NCBI GenBank assembly: GCA_021790335.1
Contig: JAJYEE010000016.1
Location: 1-59,714 of the forward strand
Source: Pseudomonadota bacterium
Lineage (GTDB): Bacteria > Pseudomonadota > Gammaproteobacteria > Acidiferrobacterales > UBA6901
Length of the DNA stretch: 59,714 nucleotides
Reading direction: 5' to 3'
Part shown: positions 37,856-47,560 of the stretch, one piece after another
Layout of the letters: every line of letters begins with the position of its first letter
How positions within the stretch are numbered: the stretch's first letter is position 1
Position numbers and translations under genes: made by a program
The notes under the pieces: generated by a model
Told to the model about the DNA's origin: nothing
Databases searched by the model: none
What the model saw: only the letters and a program-made list of their open reading frames with translations

Positions 37856-38239
37856 ATGGGGATACCCGTGAATGTAGATTATCAGCAGCAGATCGGTGAA
37901 GAGGACATGCGTCTGACAGCGACCGCCCAGGTCAAGCTGGCGGAGTTGCAGAGCGAGGCCGAGGGCGATATTGCAGCAATCCGCGTGTTTGTGAGCGGCG
38001 GAGGATGCGGGGGGATGACGTACGGGATGACTTATACCGACCGCATTACTCCCTATGACAGCGTCGTAAGCGGACCCGGCTTTACGCTTGCCGTCGACAC
38101 CGTCGCGCTCAACTACCTGCGCGGCTGCGAGATCGATTTCAGCAGCGACACGCTCAATCCGAGTTTCGTGTTCAACAACGTTTTTAAGAGCGTAGGCGGT
38201 TCCGGTACCTGTGGCGGTTGCGGCGGCGGCGGGTTCTAG
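37856..38239 (+). CDS. A-type Fe-S carrier-like (HesB/IscA family) with Cys-x2-Cys tail
   Basis: A 127-residue HesB/IscA-family protein. The first ligand C51 is in SGGGCGGMTYGM, and there is an additional C91. The C-terminal pair is C119 and C122 in GTCGGCGGGGF. Standard IscA/ErpA proteins end with Cys-Gly-Cys, so the extra glycine between the last ligands is unusual, as is the Gly-rich end. It may carry Fe-S clusters or iron to a dedicated target. It is divergent from yggX, and the following ATP-grasp gene overlaps it by 29 bases. The GGGGGG run 6 bases before the ATG is the ribosome-binding site. Confidence 0.8.
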   Translation: MGIPVNVDYQQQIGEEDMRLTATAQVKLAELQSEAEGDIAAIRVFVSGGGCGGMTYGMTYTDRITPYDSVVSGPGFTLAVDTVALNYLRGCEIDFSSDTLNPSFVFNNVFKSVGGSGTCGGCGGGGF

Positions 38240-39596
38240 CGCAGCAGCAGCCGGACGGCTGCTGCTGATCGCGCCGCACGGCAGTTACCGCACTGTGCCG
38301 TTCATGGAGGCTGCCGCAGCGCGCGGCGCCGAGGTGTTGATCGCCTCGGAGAGCAGGCATTCGCTGGTCAGTGCCTATGTGCGCGGGCTGCACGTAGATT
38401 TTGCAGATCCGGATGGCGCGCTGAAGGCGCTGGTGGAGGAGGCCCGGGCCCGGCCCTTCACGACGGTTATCGGCACCGACGACGCCAGCACCGAACTCGC
38501 CTCCCGGGCGAGCGCCGCGTTGGCCTTGCGTCACAATCCGGTGGAAGCCGTGCGCCTGGCGCGACGCAAGGATCTGGCGCGAGCGCGCCTGGCGGAGCGC
38601 GGTGTTCCGGTGCCCTGGCACCGGCGGCTCGATCTCGATCGTCCGCTCGCCGCCCAGATCGGCGATATCCCCTATCCTTGTGTCCTCAAGCCAGTCAGCC
38701 TGGCAGCCAGCCGTGGCGTGATCCGTGCCGATGATCCCCACGCGCTGCAGACAGCCGTTGCACGGATCAGCAGAATTCTTTCCGGAGTCCGGGATGCTGA
38801 AGAGCGGCGCTACATTCTCGTCGAACAGTTCATTCCCGGCTTCGAAGTGGCGGTCGAAGGCCTGTTGACGGACGGGCAGCTGCGGGTGCTTGCGATTTTC
38901 GACAAGCCAGACCCGCTCGATGGCCCATTTTTCGAAGAGACCTGCTATATAACGCCCAGCCGCCTCGGTGGGGATTCGCAGCTCCTGCTGCGGCATACAC
39001 TGGACAGCGCCTGCCGTGCATACGGGCTGCGCGAAGGACCGATCCATGCGGAGTGCCGCATCAACGAGCATGGTGTCTGGATCCTCGAGGTGGCAGCGCG
39101 CACCATCGGTGGACTTTGCGGGCGGCTGCTTCGGTTCGGCACCGGCCACAGCCTGGAACAGATTGTGCTGGCGCACGCACTGGGCGATGTCGTGGAGGCC
39201 CGGACGCAGGAAGGAGGCGCTGGGGTGCTGATGATTCCGATTCCGCGCGCCGGAATCCTGCGGCGCGTCGAGGGCGTGCTGGCGGCGAGTCGCGTGCCCG
39301 GCATTGAAGATGTGGTGATCGATGTGCGTGAAGGCTACGAACTCGTCCCGCTTCCGGAGGGCTCGAGCTATCTCGGCTTCATCTTCGCGCGCGCTCCGGG
39401 TCCGGCAGAGGCTGAAGCGGCATTGCGTGCTGCCCATGCCTGCCTCAACATCGTCGTGGCGCCGTTATGGAAAGGCGCCACCGCCGGGCTCGTCGCCGGC
39501 CAAAGCCGCAGGTGCGTGCAGCGGCCGCTGCACGAGTATCCGCACGATTTTTACGATTTTTTAACATCCGCCCCCGCAATCTCCACGGATTTTTGA
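38211..39596 (+). CDS. ATP-grasp ligase overlapping the Fe-S carrier-like gene
   Basis: A 461-residue ATP-grasp enzyme of the BacD/L-amino-acid-ligase-like group. LLLIAPHGSYRTVPFMEAA opens the preATP-grasp domain, CVLKPVSLAASRGV (about 157-170) supplies the ATP lysine, and EQFIPGFEVAVEG forms the lid. HAECRINEHGVWILEVAARTIGG (about 279-301) carries the Mg-binding Glu and the arginine of the active site, and a C-terminal LAL-type domain follows. The substrate is unknown. The GTG start lies 29 bases inside the preceding gene in another frame, so the two are coupled; whether they share a pathway is inference. Its last codons also hold the putative KdpE operator. Confidence 0.82.
   Translation: MAVAAAAGSSAAAAGRLLLIAPHGSYRTVPFMEAAAARGAEVLIASESRHSLVSAYVRGLHVDFADPDGALKALVEEARARPFTTVIGTDDASTELASRASAALALRHNPVEAVRLARRKDLARARLAERGVPVPWHRRLDLDRPLAAQIGDIPYPCVLKPVSLAASRGVIRADDPHALQTAVARISRILSGVRDAEERRYILVEQFIPGFEVAVEGLLTDGQLRVLAIFDKPDPLDGPFFEETCYITPSRLGGDSQLLLRHTLDSACRAYGLREGPIHAECRINEHGVWILEVAARTIGGLCGRLLRFGTGHSLEQIVLAHALGDVVEARTQEGGAGVLMIPIPRAGILRRVEGVLAASRVPGIEDVVIDVREGYELVPLPEGSSYLGFIFARAPGPAEAEAALRAAHACLNIVVAPLWKGATAGLVAGQSRRCVQRPLHEYPHDFYDFLTSAPAISTDF
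39547..39576 (+). promoter_or_regulatory. Putative KdpE operator/kdp promoter region
   Basis: The stretch ATTTTTACGATTTTTTAACA followed by TCCGCCCCCG closely resembles, from memory, the E. coli KdpE site ATTTTTATACTTTTTTTACA followed by CCCCGCCCG. It lies about 75-105 bases before the first kdp-operon codon, where an activator should bind, even though it still encodes the end of the ATP-grasp protein. Confidence 0.55.
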
Positions 39597-39650
39597 TTCC
39601 GTCCAGCCTATAGTCGCCATCGGGTCAGTTCCTTTGGGGGAGTTCGGCCG

Positions 39651-39749
39651 ATGCCAGACATGGTCTATATCGCGCTCATCATCGGGTTTTTCGTGGCTAC
39701 CATCGGGCTCGTCTATGCGCTCGACCGGCTTCTGAGGAGGGACTCATGA
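39651..39749 (+). CDS. 32-residue membrane peptide at the head of the kdp operon
   Basis: A small frame starting MPDMVYIALIIGFFVATIGL and ending in DRLLRRDS: one membrane helix (about residues 5-22) with a basic C-terminus. GGGGAG lies about 10 bases upstream, and its TGA overlaps the kdpF ATG, which is strong evidence of translation. Short hydrophobic peptides occur in front of kdpF in other bacteria, without a settled function. It could be an extra KdpF-like subunit or a translational enhancer for kdpF. Confidence 0.7.
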   Translation: MPDMVYIALIIGFFVATIGLVYALDRLLRRDS

Positions 39750-39835
39750 ACTGGACCTATCTGCTCAGCCTGATTCTGGTCATCGCGGTGTTCATCTATC
39801 TTGTCGTCGCACTGCTCTTTCCGGAGAAATTCTGA
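39746..39835 (+). CDS. kdpF: Potassium-transporting ATPase small subunit KdpF
   Basis: A 29-residue single-helix peptide, MNWTYLLSLILVIAVFIYLV and then VALLFPEKF, the KdpF pattern including the FPEKF tail. It stabilises the KdpABC complex in the membrane. Both ends overlap neighbours (ATGA upstream, TGATG into kdpA). Confidence 0.9.
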   Translation: MNWTYLLSLILVIAVFIYLVVALLFPEKF

Positions 39836-41643
39836 TGACCGAGAACGGCTATCTGCAGATCGCGCTCTTCCTGGGCGCGGTGCTCCTGCTGGTAAAGCCC
39901 CTGGGCGCCTACATGGCGAACGTGTACGAAGGCCGTGTGGCGTTCGTGAACCGCTTCCTGGCTCCTGGCGAAAACCTGCTCTACCGCCTGTGCGGGGTGG
40001 AGCCGGCGCAGGAGATGCGCTGGACGCAGTATTCGGTGGCCGTGCTCGTGTTCAACCTGTTCGGGACGCTGGCCGTATATGCGCTGCAGCGCCTGCAGCC
40101 CCATCTGCCGCTCAATCCGCAGGGGCTTGCGGCGGTCAGCCCTGACTCGTCGTTCAATACCGCGGTGAGCTTCGCCACCAACACCAACTGGCAAGGATAC
40201 AGCGGCGAAACGACCATGAGCTACCTGACACAGATGGCGGCTCTCACCGTGCAGAATTTCGTGTCGGCGGCGAGCGGCATGGCGGTATTGATTGCGCTTA
40301 TCCGCGGATTCGCGCGCCAGTCGGTCGAGACCCTCGGCAATTTCTGGGTCGATCTCACGCGCGGGACCCTGTATATCCTGCTGCCGCTGTCGCTCGTGTT
40401 TGCTCTGCTGCTCGTGGGGCAGGGGGTGGTGCAGACTTTTTCGGCCTACAAGACCGTGCCGCTCCTGCAATCACTGAGCTACGATACGCCCAGGCTCGAT
40501 GCTGCCGGTCAGCCGGCCAAAAACGCCAGTGGCAAACCGGTGATGGAAAAGGCAATCCGGAAGGATCAGTCGATCGCCGTGGGTCCGGCCGCCTCGCAGA
40601 TTGCGATCAAGGAGCTTGGAACCAACGGCGGCGGGTTCTTCAATGCCAATTCCGCCCATCCATTCGAGAATCCGACGCCGTTTTCCAATTTCCTGGAGAT
40701 GCTCGCCCTTGTCCTGATTCCGGCCGCGCTGTGCTACACGTTCGGGCACATGATCGACGACCGGCGCCAGGGCTGGGCAATTTTCGTCGCGATGGCCATC
40801 ATGCTCGTGACGCTGCTCGTGCCGGTCGAGCATTACGAGCAGGCCGGCAATCCACTCCTGGCCAGGCTCGGTGTCGACCAGGCGGCGAGCGCGCTGCAGT
40901 CCGGCGGCAACATGGAGGGCAAGGAGACGCGCTTCGGCGTCGTCAACTCCGCGCTTTGGGCCACAGTGACCACCGCCACCTCCAACGGGTCGGTGAACTC
41001 GATGCACGATTCCTTCACGCCACTCGGCGGCATGGCGCCGATGTGGGAGATGCAGCTCGGTGAGATCGTATTCGGCGGGGTCGGTTCGGGACTCTATGGC
41101 ATGCTCGTATTCGTGCTCATCGCGGTGTTCGTGGCCGGACTCATGATCGGACGCACGCCGGAGTACCTCGGCAAGAAGATTCAGGCGTTCGAGATGAAGA
41201 TGGCGGCGATCGTGATCCTCATCCCGCCGCTGCTCGTGCTGGTGGGAACCGCAATAGCCGTGATGACCGCGGCCGGTCGGTCCGGAGCCTCAAACCCCGG
41301 TGCGCACGGCTTCTCGGAGATCCTGTATGCGTTTTCCTCGGCGGCCGCCAACAACGGCAGTGCTTTCGCCGGAATTTCGGCCAACACGCCGTTCTACAAC
41401 ACGGCACTCGGTGTGGTCATGCTTTTCGGCCGCTACTGGCTGATCGTGCCGGTGCTCGCGATCGCCGGGGCTCTGGCCGCAAAGAGAAAGATCCCGGTAA
41501 GCGCCGGCACGCTTCCCACACACACGCCGCTGTTCGTCGCTCTGCTGATCGGGACCGTGGTGATCGTGGGCGCACTCGCCTTCTTCCCGGTGCTTGCGCT
41601 CGGACCGATCGCCGAGTATTTGTCGATGATCGCCGGCCATTAG
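39835..41643 (+). CDS. kdpA: Potassium-transporting ATPase subunit A
   Basis: A 602-residue, ten-helix K+-selective channel-like subunit of the superfamily of K+ transporters. Selectivity-filter repeats include [47 protein letters not shown] and [11 protein letters not shown]. It takes up K+ at micromolar levels, and ions pass through to KdpB. Length is slightly above the usual 560 because of the periplasmic segment near residues 200-250. Confidence 0.96.
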   Translation: MTENGYLQIALFLGAVLLLVKPLGAYMANVYEGRVAFVNRFLAPGENLLYRLCGVEPAQEMRWTQYSVAVLVFNLFGTLAVYALQRLQPHLPLNPQGLAAVSPDSSFNTAVSFATNTNWQGYSGETTMSYLTQMAALTVQNFVSAASGMAVLIALIRGFARQSVETLGNFWVDLTRGTLYILLPLSLVFALLLVGQGVVQTFSAYKTVPLLQSLSYDTPRLDAAGQPAKNASGKPVMEKAIRKDQSIAVGPAASQIAIKELGTNGGGFFNANSAHPFENPTPFSNFLEMLALVLIPAALCYTFGHMIDDRRQGWAIFVAMAIMLVTLLVPVEHYEQAGNPLLARLGVDQAASALQSGGNMEGKETRFGVVNSALWATVTTATSNGSVNSMHDSFTPLGGMAPMWEMQLGEIVFGGVGSGLYGMLVFVLIAVFVAGLMIGRTPEYLGKKIQAFEMKMAAIVILIPPLLVLVGTAIAVMTAAGRSGASNPGAHGFSEILYAFSSAAANNGSAFAGISANTPFYNTALGVVMLFGRYWLIVPVLAIAGALAAKRKIPVSAGTLPTHTPLFVALLIGTVVIVGALAFFPVLALGPIAEYLSMIAGH

Positions 41644-41677
41644 GGCGGCATCAGGTGAATGTCAGGAGATTTCCAAT

Positions 41678-43765
41678 ATGAGCACGCATGCCACGGCGAG
41701 TACTTCGCAGCGCCGGCCGCTGGTGACAGGGGACATATTCCGGCAGGCCATGATAGATGCCGTCAGGAAGCTGCTGCCGCAGTTTCAGTGGAGAAACCCG
41801 GTGATGTTCGTCGTTTACCTCGGAAGCATCCTGACGACCATGCTGTGGGTGCAGGCCCTGGTTGGCCGTGGTGAGGCGCCGACCGGGTTCATTCTGGCGA
41901 TTTCGTTGTGGCTGTGGTTCACGGTGCTGTTCGCGAATTTCGCGGAAGCCGTCGCTGAGGGCCGCAGCAAGGCCCAGGCCGCAGCGCTACGCGGCGTCAA
42001 ACGCGACGTCATGGCCAAAAAGCTGGCCGAGCCCCGACACGGGGCGGTAGCCACGCCGGTCAGCTCGGTGCAGCTTCGCAAAGGCGACGTCTTTCTGGTC
42101 GAGGCCGGGGACATGATTCCCGCCGACGGAGAGGTTGTGGAAGGAGTGGCTTCGGTGAACGAAAGCGCGATCACGGGCGAATCGGCGCCGGTGATCCGCG
42201 AGTCTGGCGGCGACTTCTCTTCGGTGACCGGAGGCACGCAGGTGCTGTCCGACTGGCTGGTGGTGCGTGTCACGTCGGATCCCGGGCACGCCTTTCTCGA
42301 TCGCATGATCGCGATGGTCGAGAATGCGCGGCGCCAGAAGACGCCGAACGAGATCGCGCTGCTGATCCTGCTTGTCGGCTTCACGCTCATCTTTCTCAAG
42401 ACCACCGCGACGCTTCTGCCATTTTCACTCTACAGCGTAGAGGTGGCGAAGGCCGGCAGTCCGGTCACCATAACCGTGCTCGTAGCGCTGCTCGTCTGCC
42501 TGATTCCGACGACGATAGGGGGACTGCTCTCGGCCATCGGTCTGGCCGGCATAGGGCGAATGCTGCGTGCGAACGTGATTGCCACCTCGGGGCGGGCGGT
42601 TGAGGCGGCCGGGGATGTGGATACGCTGCTGCTCGACAAGACCGGCACGATCACTCTCGGGAATCGCCAGGCGACCGCATTTCTTCCGTGCGGCGGCGTG
42701 GCCGAGCGCGACCTGGCGGACGCCGCACAGCTGGCCTCGCTGACCGACGAAACCCCGGAGGGGCGGAGCATCGTCGTGCTGGCCAAAAACAGGTTCGGCT
42801 TGCGCGAGCGGGATGTGCGCGGGCTGGGCGCCACGTTCGTGCATTTCAGCGCCAAGACGCGCATGAGCGGGGTGGACCTCAATGGTCGCCAGATCCGCAA
42901 AGGTGCTGCCGACGCCATGCGCACCTGGGTGGAAGAGAGAGGAGGGAGCTACCCGGCTGATGTCGGTACGCGGGTGGACGACGTGGCGCGCCGCGGGAGC
43001 ACCCCTCTCGTGGTTGCCAGCAACAGCGAAATTCTGGGCGTCATCGAACTCAAGGACATCGTCAAGGGCGGAATCAAAGAGCGCTTTGCGGAGCTGCGGC
43101 GCATGGGCATCAAGACGGTGATGATCACCGGCGACAACAAGCTCACCGCCGCGGCCATAGCCGCCGAGGCGGGGGTGGATGACTTCCTGGCCGAAGCCAC
43201 GCCGGAAGCCAAGCTCAGACTCATCCGCGAGCACCAGACCCAGGGGCGGCTCGTTGCCATGACCGGGGACGGCACCAACGACGCGCCGGCCCTCGCACAG
43301 GCAGACGTCGCGGTCGCCATGAACACGGGCACGCAGGCCGCCAAGGAAGCGGGAAACATGGTGGATCTCGATTCCAACCCGACCAAACTCATCGAGATCG
43401 TGGAGACCGGCAAGCAGCTGCTCATCACGCGCGGTGCCCTGACGACGTTTTCGATCGCCAACGACGTGTCGAAATATTTCGCGATCATCCCGGCGGCGTT
43501 CGCGACGACCTATCCACAGCTCAATGCGCTCAACATCATGCATCTGGCAACTCCCCGCAGCGCGATCCTTTCCGCGGTGATTTTCAATGCGCTGATCATT
43601 ATCGCACTGATTCCGCTGGCGCTGCGGGGGGTGCGCTATCGCCCCGTTGGCGCTGCCCGCCTGCTGCGCAGCAACCTGCTGATCTATGGTGTCGGTGGAG
43701 TCATCGCCCCGTTCATCGGTATCAAGCTGATCGACATGATCCTGGTCCATCTTGGGCTCGCATAA
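41678..43765 (+). CDS. kdpB: Potassium-transporting ATPase ATP-binding subunit
   Basis: A 695-residue P-type ATPase that powers K+ import. The phosphorylated Asp320 is in [15 protein letters not shown] (166-169) is the dephosphorylation loop, and [11 protein letters not shown] is the hinge motif. Membrane helices flank them in standard order. AGGAG precedes the ATG by several bases. It follows kdpA by 34 bases in the conserved kdpFABC order. Confidence 0.97.
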   Translation: MSTHATASTSQRRPLVTGDIFRQAMIDAVRKLLPQFQWRNPVMFVVYLGSILTTMLWVQALVGRGEAPTGFILAISLWLWFTVLFANFAEAVAEGRSKAQAAALRGVKRDVMAKKLAEPRHGAVATPVSSVQLRKGDVFLVEAGDMIPADGEVVEGVASVNESAITGESAPVIRESGGDFSSVTGGTQVLSDWLVVRVTSDPGHAFLDRMIAMVENARRQKTPNEIALLILLVGFTLIFLKTTATLLPFSLYSVEVAKAGSPVTITVLVALLVCLIPTTIGGLLSAIGLAGIGRMLRANVIATSGRAVEAAGDVDTLLLDKTGTITLGNRQATAFLPCGGVAERDLADAAQLASLTDETPEGRSIVVLAKNRFGLRERDVRGLGATFVHFSAKTRMSGVDLNGRQIRKGAADAMRTWVEERGGSYPADVGTRVDDVARRGSTPLVVASNSEILGVIELKDIVKGGIKERFAELRRMGIKTVMITGDNKLTAAAIAAEAGVDDFLAEATPEAKLRLIREHQTQGRLVAMTGDGTNDAPALAQADVAVAMNTGTQAAKEAGNMVDLDSNPTKLIEIVETGKQLLITRGALTTFSIANDVSKYFAIIPAAFATTYPQLNALNIMHLATPRSAILSAVIFNALIIIALIPLALRGVRYRPVGAARLLRSNLLIYGVGGVIAPFIGIKLIDMILVHLGLA

Positions 43766-43780
43766 GGGAGGAGAGCGTCG

Positions 43781-44353
43781 ATGTGGAATCATATGAAATC
43801 CGCAATTGCCATGCTCGTATTCTTCACCATGGTTACCGGGCTGGCCTATCCGGTCCTGGTTACCGGCCTGGCGCAGGCGTTTTTTCCGCAGCAGGCCAAC
43901 GGCAGCCTGATCCTCAGGGAAGGGAAGCCGGTGGGATCGAGGCTGATCGGCCAGCCATTCAGTAGCCCGAAATACTTCTGGGGCAGACTGTCGGCGACCG
44001 CACCCTATCCCTATAACGCAGCTAACTCGTCTGGATCGAACCTGGGGCCGACAAATCCGGCACTCTTTGCAGAGGTTGAGGGGCGCATCAAGGCATTGCG
44101 TGCGGCGGATCCGGGCAACTCCGCTCCGGTGCCCGTCGATCTGGCGACCTCCTCGGGAAGTGGACTCGACCCGGACATCAGTCCCGCTGCGGCTTATTAT
44201 CAGGCATCCCGTGTGGCGCGGGCGCGGCATCTGAGCCTGAAGCGTGTCCGCAGGCTGATTTCCCGGCATATCACCGGCCGGCAATTCGGGGTCCTCGGCG
44301 AACCACGGGTGAACGTCCTGGAACTGAATCTGGCGCTGGATGCATTGCATTGA
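43781..44353 (+). CDS. kdpC: Potassium-transporting ATPase subunit C
   Basis: A 190-residue subunit with one N-terminal membrane helix (about 7-26) and a periplasmic domain. [25 protein letters not shown] and [18 protein letters not shown] are the diagnostic KdpC motifs. It stabilises the pump and raises nucleotide affinity of KdpB. The gene starts 15 bases after kdpB with GGGAGGAG in the gap. Confidence 0.96.
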   Translation: MWNHMKSAIAMLVFFTMVTGLAYPVLVTGLAQAFFPQQANGSLILREGKPVGSRLIGQPFSSPKYFWGRLSATAPYPYNAANSSGSNLGPTNPALFAEVEGRIKALRAADPGNSAPVPVDLATSSGSGLDPDISPAAAYYQASRVARARHLSLKRVRRLISRHITGRQFGVLGEPRVNVLELNLALDALH

Positions 44354-44815
44354 GCAGCCGGCGGGCCGCGCACTCTGCGGTCGATGGCCGGCTAGGCGGG
44401 ATTTTTCGGATTTTCCGGCGTAGATTTAATGCACTGGGAATCGGTGTATCACAGACCGTGCCGAGCATGCCCGGTGGGGGGATGCTGCGGACGGCGCCGC
44501 GACGAGGAAGACGGTTGATTGAGTCTCGAATGACCGGGTCACCACTGACCGGAACCGATATTGCCGCTGCGCGCCAGCAGGAGACGGCCCGGTCCGCCCT
44601 GCCCTGGGCTGTTGGCGGTCGATGCCGGATCCGCGCCCGGATCACCGCGTCACAGATCGTTTTTCGCCGCCGGCCTCTGCCCGGCGAAGCAGGCAGAACC
44701 CGTCGCTGTGGGGGATTGCCTAACGATCGCATCCGCTGTCGATTCACGTTTTCAGGCCGCAGCTCCTGCATGCCTACACGCCATCGAACGCCGGATACCG
44801 GCAACGGACATTCCC
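44354..44815. other. Unusually long kdpC-kdpD gap, no clear gene
   Basis: In most bacteria kdpD follows kdpC almost directly. Here 462 bases intervene. Open frames cross it on both strands, but they are arginine-rich, end ragged and match nothing I know. It may carry a separate kdpDE promoter or a decayed gene. Confidence 0.5.
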
Positions 44816-47560
44816 ATGAATGAGCAACGTCCCGATCCCGATCGCCTGCTCGATCGTGTGCAGCGGGAGGAAGCGCAGAAGGCGCGCGGCCGGCTTAAGA
44901 TCTTTTTTGGCGCCTGCGCAGGCGTAGGCAAGACCTATGCAATGCTGTCCGCGGCTCACGCCCTCAGAACGCAGGGCATGGATCTGGTGATCGGCCTTGT
45001 TGAAACGCACGGGCGGGCGGAAACTGCGGAACTCCTGCGGGATATCGAAATTCTGCCGCCGCAAATGCTGAAGTACCGCGGTCGGGAGCACGCGGAATTC
45101 GACCTGGACGGGGCACTGGCGCGTAAGCCCGCCATTGTCATCGTTGACGAGCTTGCCCATTCGAACATCCCCGGCAGCCGTCATGCCAAACGCTGGCAGG
45201 ACGTAGAGGAGCTTCTTGCCGCGGGTATCGATGTCTACACGACGCTCAATGTTCAGCACCTTGAGACGCTGAACGATGTCGTCGGCCAGATCACCGGGGT
45301 GCGCGTGTGGGAAACGATTCCTGACAGCGTGTTTGACCGCGCCGACGAGGTGACAGTCGTTGATCTGCCTCCGGATGAGCTCCTGCAGCGTCTCAGGGAC
45401 GGAAAAGTCTATGTTCCGGATCAGGTGGAACAGGCGATACGGAACTTCTTCCGAAAGGGTAACCTCATCGCCTTGCGCGAGCTGGCGCTGCGTCGCACTG
45501 CCGACCGGGTGGACGCGCAGATGCGCGAGTACCGCGAGGACAAGTCGATCCGCAGCGTGTGGCAGGCGAAAGAGCGCCTGCTGGTGTGCATCGGTCCGGG
45601 AGCCGACGGTGAGAAACTGGTGCGCAGAGCGGCGCGGCTTGCCGGGAATCTGCGTGCCGACTGGATTGCCATCTACGTCGAGACACCGCGCCTGCAGCGC
45701 CTCCCGGGCGCGGCGCGCGACCGCATTCTCAAGACCCTCAGTCTGGCGCGCGAACTCGGAGCCGAGACGACCACCATGGGGGGCGCGGACGTCGCCGCCA
45801 CGCTGCTTAGCTACGCCCGCAGCCGCAATGTTTCCAAGCTGGTTATCGGCAGGACATCGCGGCCGGCGTGGCTGCGGCGCCTGTCGATTCCTCTCGCGGA
45901 GCGGCTGTCGCTGATGGCGCGCGATGCCGACGTCTATGTCGTCGGCTACGAACGGGATGGCGAGACGCCTCCTGCCGAAGACGGATATTCGGACGCGTAC
46001 AGCCTCGTTGCGGGAGGAAAGAAGCGCCGGAAGAACCGCGGCTACATTGCGGCCGTCGCCGCCTGTGTGGTCACGACCGTTGTGGCGATGCCGCTGGCGC
46101 AGCACCTGTCCCTCACGAACGTCGCCATGCTCTATCTGCTGACCGTGATGCTGGTTGCGTTCCGTTTTGGGCGGGGACCGGCGATCCTGAGTGCGGTGCT
46201 GTCGGTGCTGAGCTTCGATTTCTTCCTGGTTCCGCCGAGATTGTCCTTTTCGGTTTCGGACGCACAGTACCTGGTCACTTTCGTGGTCATGCTGGCCAGC
46301 GCGCTTGTCATTAGCAGTCTGACCCATAACCTGCGCTATCAGGCACGCGTCGCGACGCTGCGCGAGCGGCGTGCCCGGTCGTTGTACGAGGCAGCGCGCG
46401 AGCTGAGCGGAGCGGTCCAGACCGAGCAGATCGTGGAGATCGCCAACCGCAATCTGCACGGCGTATTCCAGGCCGAGACGGCGGTGCTGCTCCCGGACCT
46501 GTCCGAGCGGATCGTCCTGCCGCCGGTGAGCGCAGATACGGAGCAGAAGATGCCTGCTCTGGACACCGCGATCGCGCAATGGGTCTTTGATCACCAGCAG
46601 CCCGCGGGCTATGGCACCAGCACCCTGTCGGCAAGCCCGGTCTATTACCTTCCGCTTAAAGCACCGATCCGTCCGCGCGGCGTTCTGGTGCTCGCACCCA
46701 GAAATCCGCGTCTGGTGTTTGTTCCCGAGCAGCACCGGCTGCTGGAGACGTTCGCGTCGCAGATCGCACTTTCCCTTGAACGCGTGCACTTCGTGCACGT
46801 GGCCCAGGAGGCGTTGATGAAGATCGAGTCGGAGCGACTGCGCAATTCGCTGCTCAGCGCAATTTCGCACGATCTGCGCACCCCGCTCACAGCCCTCGTG
46901 GGACTGGCGAGCATGCTGGCTACCGGACCGGATCTGCCTGAAAAAAGCCGCCGGGAGCTGGCGCAGGCGGCTGCAGACGAGGCAATGCGGATGAGCAGTC
47001 TGGTGAACAACTTGCTCGATATGGCGCGGCTTCAGGCGGAAGGTGTACACCTCAACCGCCAGTGGCACGTTCTCGAGGAGATCGTGGGCGGTGCATTGCG
47101 CATTCTCGGGAAGGCCATTGCCGGACATGATGTCCAGGTGTCCCTGGATGCATCACTTCCGCTGATTTTCGTCGACAGTGTGCTGATCGAACGGGTGCTT
47201 TACAATCTTGTCGAAAATGCCGTGAAGTACACACCCTCGGGCAGTATGATCGGCATCACTGCGCAGATCCGGGATGGTGAGATTGCGATTTCGGTCGCGG
47301 ACAATGGGCCTGGTCTTCCAGTAGGCATGCTGGAGATCATTTTCGACAAGTTCACCCGCGGGGAGCGGGAATCGTCCACGGCGGGTGTTGGTCTGGGGCT
47401 GGCGCTCTGCAGGGCGATTGTTCAGGCGCACCACGGCCGGATTTGGGCCGAAAACGTACGGGAGGGTGGTGCGCGGTTCACTTTCACGTTGCCTCTGCTC
47501 GAGCCACCTGTAATACCCGAGCAACTCGAAGTCAGCGCCGAAAGACCGGGACAGGAATGA
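44816..47560 (+). CDS. kdpD: Osmosensitive K+ channel sensor kinase
   Basis: A 914-residue sensor histidine kinase. The N-terminal KdpD domain has P-loop GACAGVGKTYAML (32-44), and a USP-like domain follows (about 250-370). The four-helix DUF4118 membrane block starts near residue 410 and a GAF-like segment near 520. The HisKA box is ISHDLRTPLTALVGLASML, and the ATPase has NLVENAVKYTPSG and GVGLGLALC. It senses low K+ or turgor and phosphorylates KdpE. The ATG at 44816 gives the family start MNEQRPDPDRLL. It overlaps kdpE by four bases. Confidence 0.95.
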   Translation: MNEQRPDPDRLLDRVQREEAQKARGRLKIFFGACAGVGKTYAMLSAAHALRTQGMDLVIGLVETHGRAETAELLRDIEILPPQMLKYRGREHAEFDLDGALARKPAIVIVDELAHSNIPGSRHAKRWQDVEELLAAGIDVYTTLNVQHLETLNDVVGQITGVRVWETIPDSVFDRADEVTVVDLPPDELLQRLRDGKVYVPDQVEQAIRNFFRKGNLIALRELALRRTADRVDAQMREYREDKSIRSVWQAKERLLVCIGPGADGEKLVRRAARLAGNLRADWIAIYVETPRLQRLPGAARDRILKTLSLARELGAETTTMGGADVAATLLSYARSRNVSKLVIGRTSRPAWLRRLSIPLAERLSLMARDADVYVVGYERDGETPPAEDGYSDAYSLVAGGKKRRKNRGYIAAVAACVVTTVVAMPLAQHLSLTNVAMLYLLTVMLVAFRFGRGPAILSAVLSVLSFDFFLVPPRLSFSVSDAQYLVTFVVMLASALVISSLTHNLRYQARVATLRERRARSLYEAARELSGAVQTEQIVEIANRNLHGVFQAETAVLLPDLSERIVLPPVSADTEQKMPALDTAIAQWVFDHQQPAGYGTSTLSASPVYYLPLKAPIRPRGVLVLAPRNPRLVFVPEQHRLLETFASQIALSLERVHFVHVAQEALMKIESERLRNSLLSAISHDLRTPLTALVGLASMLATGPDLPEKSRRELAQAAADEAMRMSSLVNNLLDMARLQAEGVHLNRQWHVLEEIVGGALRILGKAIAGHDVQVSLDASLPLIFVDSVLIERVLYNLVENAVKYTPSGSMIGITAQIRDGEIAISVADNGPGLPVGMLEIIFDKFTRGERESSTAGVGLGLALCRAIVQAHHGRIWAENVREGGARFTFTLPLLEPPVIPEQLEVSAERPGQE

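Noticed and set aside
42425-44350. A 641-codon open frame antisense to kdpB/kdpC
   Set aside because: It covers two conserved genes on the other strand and spans their junction; no protein family features.
44350-44823. A 157-codon frame filling the kdpC-kdpD gap
   Set aside because: Arginine-rich, no hydrophobic core or motif, and it overlaps the kdpD start in another frame. It remains only a weak possibility.
44774-47128. A 784-codon open frame antisense to kdpD
   Set aside because: It mirrors kdpD in a GC-rich gene, where antisense frames stay open by codon bias; its composition is His/Arg/Gln-rich with no domain.
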